This document shows, piece after piece, positions 6,499-8,119 of a stretch of 8,119 nucleotides of DNA. Numbering within the stretch: position 1 is the stretch's first letter; each line of letters begins with the position of its first letter. The notes under the pieces were generated by a model. It made no database searches. It had not been told where the DNA came from and saw only the letters and a list, made by a program, of their open reading frames with translations. The stretch is from CAYUEQ01 sp964443805 (GTDB lineage: Bacteria; Bacillota_I; Bacilli_A; RF39; UBA660). Location: assembly GCA_964443805.1 (NCBI GenBank), contig CAYUEQ010000043.1, positions 1 to 8,119 on the forward strand. Reading direction: 5' to 3'. Position numbers and translations under genes: made by a program.

Positions 6499-7158
6499 AT
6501 GATAGGAAATAGTTGGGATGAAAAATTAAAACCTATATTTGAAAGTAACGAGTTTAAACAAACTTGTTCTTTTATTGAAAATGAATATAAAACTAAAACC
6601 ATTTATCCAGCTAAAAAAAATATTTTTAATGCTTTAAAGTTAACTGACTATGAAAAAGTTAAAGTTATTATTGTTGGACAAGATCCGTACCATGGTGAAA
6701 ATCAAGCACATGGTTTATCTTTTTCAGTACAAAAAGACGTTAAAATTCCTCCCTCGTTAAGAAATATTTTCAAAGAACTATATAATGATTTAAATATTAA
6801 TATTCCTGTACATGGAGATTTAACAAAGTGGGCTGAAGAAGGAGTACTCCTTCTTAACTCAGTCTTAACAGTTGAAAAAAACAATCCAGCTAGCCATAAA
6901 AATGTTGGATGGGAACTTTTAACAGACTATATAATAAAAGTGTTAAATGCCTCTTCTAAACCTTTAGTATTTATATTATGGGGGAACTTTGCAAAAAGTA
7001 AAAAAAGCTTTATTACAAGCTCTAAACATTTGATTATTGAGTCTACTCATCCATCGCCATTTTCTGCATATAATGGATTTTTTAATAGCAAACCATTTTC
7101 AAAAACAAATAACTTCTTAAGTAAAAATAATATTAAAGAAATAGAATGGAAACTATAA
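6499..7158 (+). CDS. ung: Uracil-DNA glycosylase, family 1
   Basis: Ung removes uracil from DNA, arising from cytosine deamination or dUTP incorporation, and so begins base-excision repair in the cytosol. With the ATG at 6499 the protein has 219 residues, normal for bacterial Ung. The diagnostic family-1 motifs are present: the water-activating GQDPYH (60-65, catalytic D62) followed by ENQAHGLSFSV, LLLN (117-120) in the uracil pocket, and the minor-groove HPSPFSAY (184-191, catalytic H184). It begins ten bases after walJ and is the last gene of the operon, so it is probably expressed along with the replicative helicase. Its 3' end overlaps the convergent LemA-like gene by six bases, and I see no terminator between them. 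Confidence 0.97.
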   Translation: MIGNSWDEKLKPIFESNEFKQTCSFIENEYKTKTIYPAKKNIFNALKLTDYEKVKVIIVGQDPYHGENQAHGLSFSVQKDVKIPPSLRNIFKELYNDLNINIPVHGDLTKWAEEGVLLLNSVLTVEKNNPASHKNVGWELLTDYIIKVLNASSKPLVFILWGNFAKSKKSFITSSKHLIIESTHPSPFSAYNGFFNSKPFSKTNNFLSKNNIKEIEWKL

Positions 7159-7698
7159 ATAATCTATACCAGTTACTTCTCTATTAGTAATTTTAATACT
7201 ATATAATTGATAATCATTTAATTTCATTGATTTAAATACTAATTTACGAAAAAGATTTTTTCTTAACTCACGTAATATTAACACATACTTATTATAAAAT
7301 TTCTTAGCAGCTTCTAATTTTTCGTTTTCAGACTTTATATCTTTTAGTATGTTTTTTAAACTACGGTTATCATCAAGTGATGAATAATCGTTTTTTATTT
7401 GTAAGATAGTATTATGAAAAGAAGTTAATTTTCGATCAACCTGAACATAACTACTATTATTTATTTTTAGCTTTTCTATTTCATCAAACATATCTATCTT
7501 TAAGTCGGTTTTCTCCTTAATTATTTTATTAGCCTTAGATAAAAATTTTAATTTTTTTTCTAAGGTTTCAGCTATTAAGTTCTCTGCTTCTTTTATTCTA
7601 AACAATTTATTTTTTATTAAAGAAGAGTTTGATAAATAAAATATACTAATAATTCCAATAATAATAATTCCAATTAAAATTATATAAAATGCTAGCAT
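7153..7698 (-). CDS. LemA-like single-pass membrane protein
   Basis: A 181-residue protein with one N-terminal hydrophobic helix (about 3-24), then a long charged, lysine-rich, almost wholly helical region with coiled-coil character. The length, the helix followed by KNKLFRIKEAENLIAE, and the later LEAAKKFYNKYVLILREL segment match the layout of LemA proteins, whose antiparallel helical bundle follows one membrane helix; AxxFYN near the end is a recurrent LemA element. It diverges from typical LemA, lacking the usual RRxDLIPNLV text. The role of the family is unresolved. The start has a good TAGGTGG ribosome binding site (7703-7709) four bases upstream. It lies 49 bases after the gerQ-like gene with its own promoter. 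Its TAG stop is read from the same CTA as the last sense codon of ung. Confidence 0.6.
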   Translation of the reverse strand: MLAFYIILIGIIIIGIISIFYLSNSSLIKNKLFRIKEAENLIAETLEKKLKFLSKANKIIKEKTDLKIDMFDEIEKLKINNSSYVQVDRKLTSFHNTILQIKNDYSSLDDNRSLKNILKDIKSENEKLEAAKKFYNKYVLILRELRKNLFRKLVFKSMKLNDYQLYSIKITNREVTGIDYL

Positions 7699-7722
7699 TT
7701 AACCACCTACTATTATATTTAA

Positions 7723-7751
7723 ATTGTAGCATGTAGATAGTTTAATATCAA
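7723..7751 (-). promoter_or_regulatory. Sigma-A-type promoter of the LemA-like gene
   Basis: On the minus strand, TTGATA (7746-7751) and TACAAT (7723-7728) are 17 bases apart, and a TG one base before the -10 makes it an extended -10. Transcription would start near 7716 and leave the ribosome binding site intact. The -35 box overlaps the stop codon of the gerQ-like gene, so the LemA-like gene can be expressed in growing cells apart from sporulation. Confidence 0.7.
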
Positions 7752-8068
7752 GAAATTGCTTCTTCAAATTCAATATAATTAAGATAATAAAGTAATATTA
7801 AATACCATTTTCCATTACTAGGATCTCTTAATACTAAATGCCCTTGACCAACACTTTCAATTATTCCTGAAAATACTTTTTCACTATTTTCATTTGTTCC
7901 AGGATATGTGCTATATACTTTAACTAATTTACCGATATTTTTATTTAAAATATTTTCTAAATAATTGTATTCATTTTGTTGATAAGCATTAACATTTTGA
8001 TTTTCTGTTGCTGCTACTTCGTTAATTGTATGATTAAAATCAGGGTTTTGATAATAATTTCCATCCAT
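7748..8068 (-). CDS. gerQ: GerQ-like spore coat protein
   Basis: In Bacillus, GerQ is an inner spore coat protein made in the mother cell; it is needed for placement of the cortex hydrolase CwlJ, and thus for germination, and is cross-linked by a transglutaminase. This 106-residue protein holds the conserved GerQ domain at about 34-106, with YLENILNKNIGKLVKVY, KVFSGIIESVGQGHLVL, DPSNGKWYLILLYYLNYI and a final EFEE. The N-terminal part (1-33) is Asn/Gln-rich but much shorter than in Bacillus. I chose ATG 8068, since GAGGTGA (8074-8080) lies five bases before it; GTG at 8077 would lie within that site, though it would supply an N-terminal lysine. The stop is TGA. No cwlJ is in the window, though it could lie beyond 8119. 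As I recall, B. subtilis gerQ is close to ung, as here. Confidence 0.88.
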   Translation of the reverse strand: MDGNYYQNPDFNHTINEVAATENQNVNAYQQNEYNYLENILNKNIGKLVKVYSTYPGTNENSEKVFSGIIESVGQGHLVLRDPSNGKWYLILLYYLNYIEFEEAIS

Positions 8069-8073
8069 ATTCT

Positions 8074-8080
8074 TCACCTC
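8074..8080 (-). promoter_or_regulatory. Ribosome binding site that decides the gerQ start
   Basis: GAGGTGA on the minus strand is a near-perfect Shine-Dalgarno with five bases to ATG 8068. The GTG inside it, at 8077, is unlikely to be used as a start. Confidence 0.75.
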
Positions 8081-8089
8081 ATGTAAAAT

Positions 8090-8114
8090 ATTATGCTACC
8101 AATTTCAAATATTG
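8090..8114 (-). promoter_or_regulatory. Possible sporulation-type promoter of the gerQ-like gene
   Basis: The minus strand reads CATAATAT ending at 8088, resembling the CATA-type -10 of mother-cell sigma factors, with an upstream CAATATT (8108-8114) resembling a sigma-E -35. The gap between them is 12 bases, a little shorter than the roughly 14 I expect for sigma-E, so the match is imperfect. No good vegetative TTGACA/TATAAT pair is seen in the available sequence, which ends soon after. Confidence 0.25.
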
Positions 8115-8119
8115 CATAA

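Noticed and set aside
7712..7717. TATAAT on the minus strand just before the LemA-like gene as its -10 box
   Set aside because: Transcription from it would start within the ribosome binding site; the TTGATA-17-TACAAT promoter slightly upstream fits better.
1..8119. Mycoplasma-type code with TGA as tryptophan
   Set aside because: All tryptophans in the conserved genes are TGG, no conserved gene is interrupted by TGA, and TGA ends the GdpP-like and GerQ-like genes.
1..8119. Mobile element, CRISPR array, tRNA or riboswitch
   Set aside because: No transposase or integrase frame, no regularly spaced repeats, no cloverleaf-like conserved arms and no recognisable aptamer core were seen on either strand.

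Overview
The window looks like chromosome from a low-GC, cell-walled member of the Bacillota, most likely a Bacilli-type lineage such as the uncultured RF39 or Erysipelotrichales-like groups. This is inferred from strong AT richness, A/T-ending codons, GGAGG-type ribosome binding sites, an rplI-dnaB neighbourhood as in Bacillus, and a GerQ-type spore coat gene. Tryptophan is always TGG, and TGA is a real stop in two genes, so the code is the standard bacterial one and not the Mycoplasma one.

Layout. (1) 2-1300, plus strand: the 3' part of a large, probably surface-exposed protein ending in a formylglycine-generating-enzyme/C-type-lectin-like fold, followed by an imperfect hairpin and a clear rho-independent terminator. 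(2) 1375-1482: a promoter region with two extended -10 elements. (3) 1483-7158, plus strand: a six-gene operon with gaps of -4, +8, +11, -1 and +10 bases. It holds a GdpP-like DHH/DHHA1 phosphodiesterase reduced to its catalytic half, ribosomal protein L9, the replicative helicase DnaB, a membrane-anchored LysM-G5-M23 peptidoglycan hydrolase, a WalJ/YycJ metallo-beta-lactamase-fold protein, and uracil-DNA glycosylase. (4) 7153-8068, minus strand: a GerQ-like spore coat gene followed by a LemA-like membrane protein gene with its own promoter. The last gene converges on ung with a 6-base overlap.

Functionally, the operon joins cyclic-di-AMP turnover, translation, replication, wall remodelling and DNA repair. 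The order gdpP-rplI-dnaB is conserved in Bacillus, and WalJ lies near it there as part of the WalRK locus. Here the WalRK genes are absent between dnaB and walJ, and an M23 hydrolase takes their place. As I recall, ung and gerQ are also near each other in Bacillus subtilis, so the right side may be ancestral synteny too. Most of the window is housekeeping. The least ordinary parts are the C-terminal lectin-like domain of the first gene, the stripped-down GdpP and the GerQ homologue. I found no insertion sequence, CRISPR array, tRNA, rRNA or riboswitch that I can support, and no stretch over 300 bases lacks a gene.
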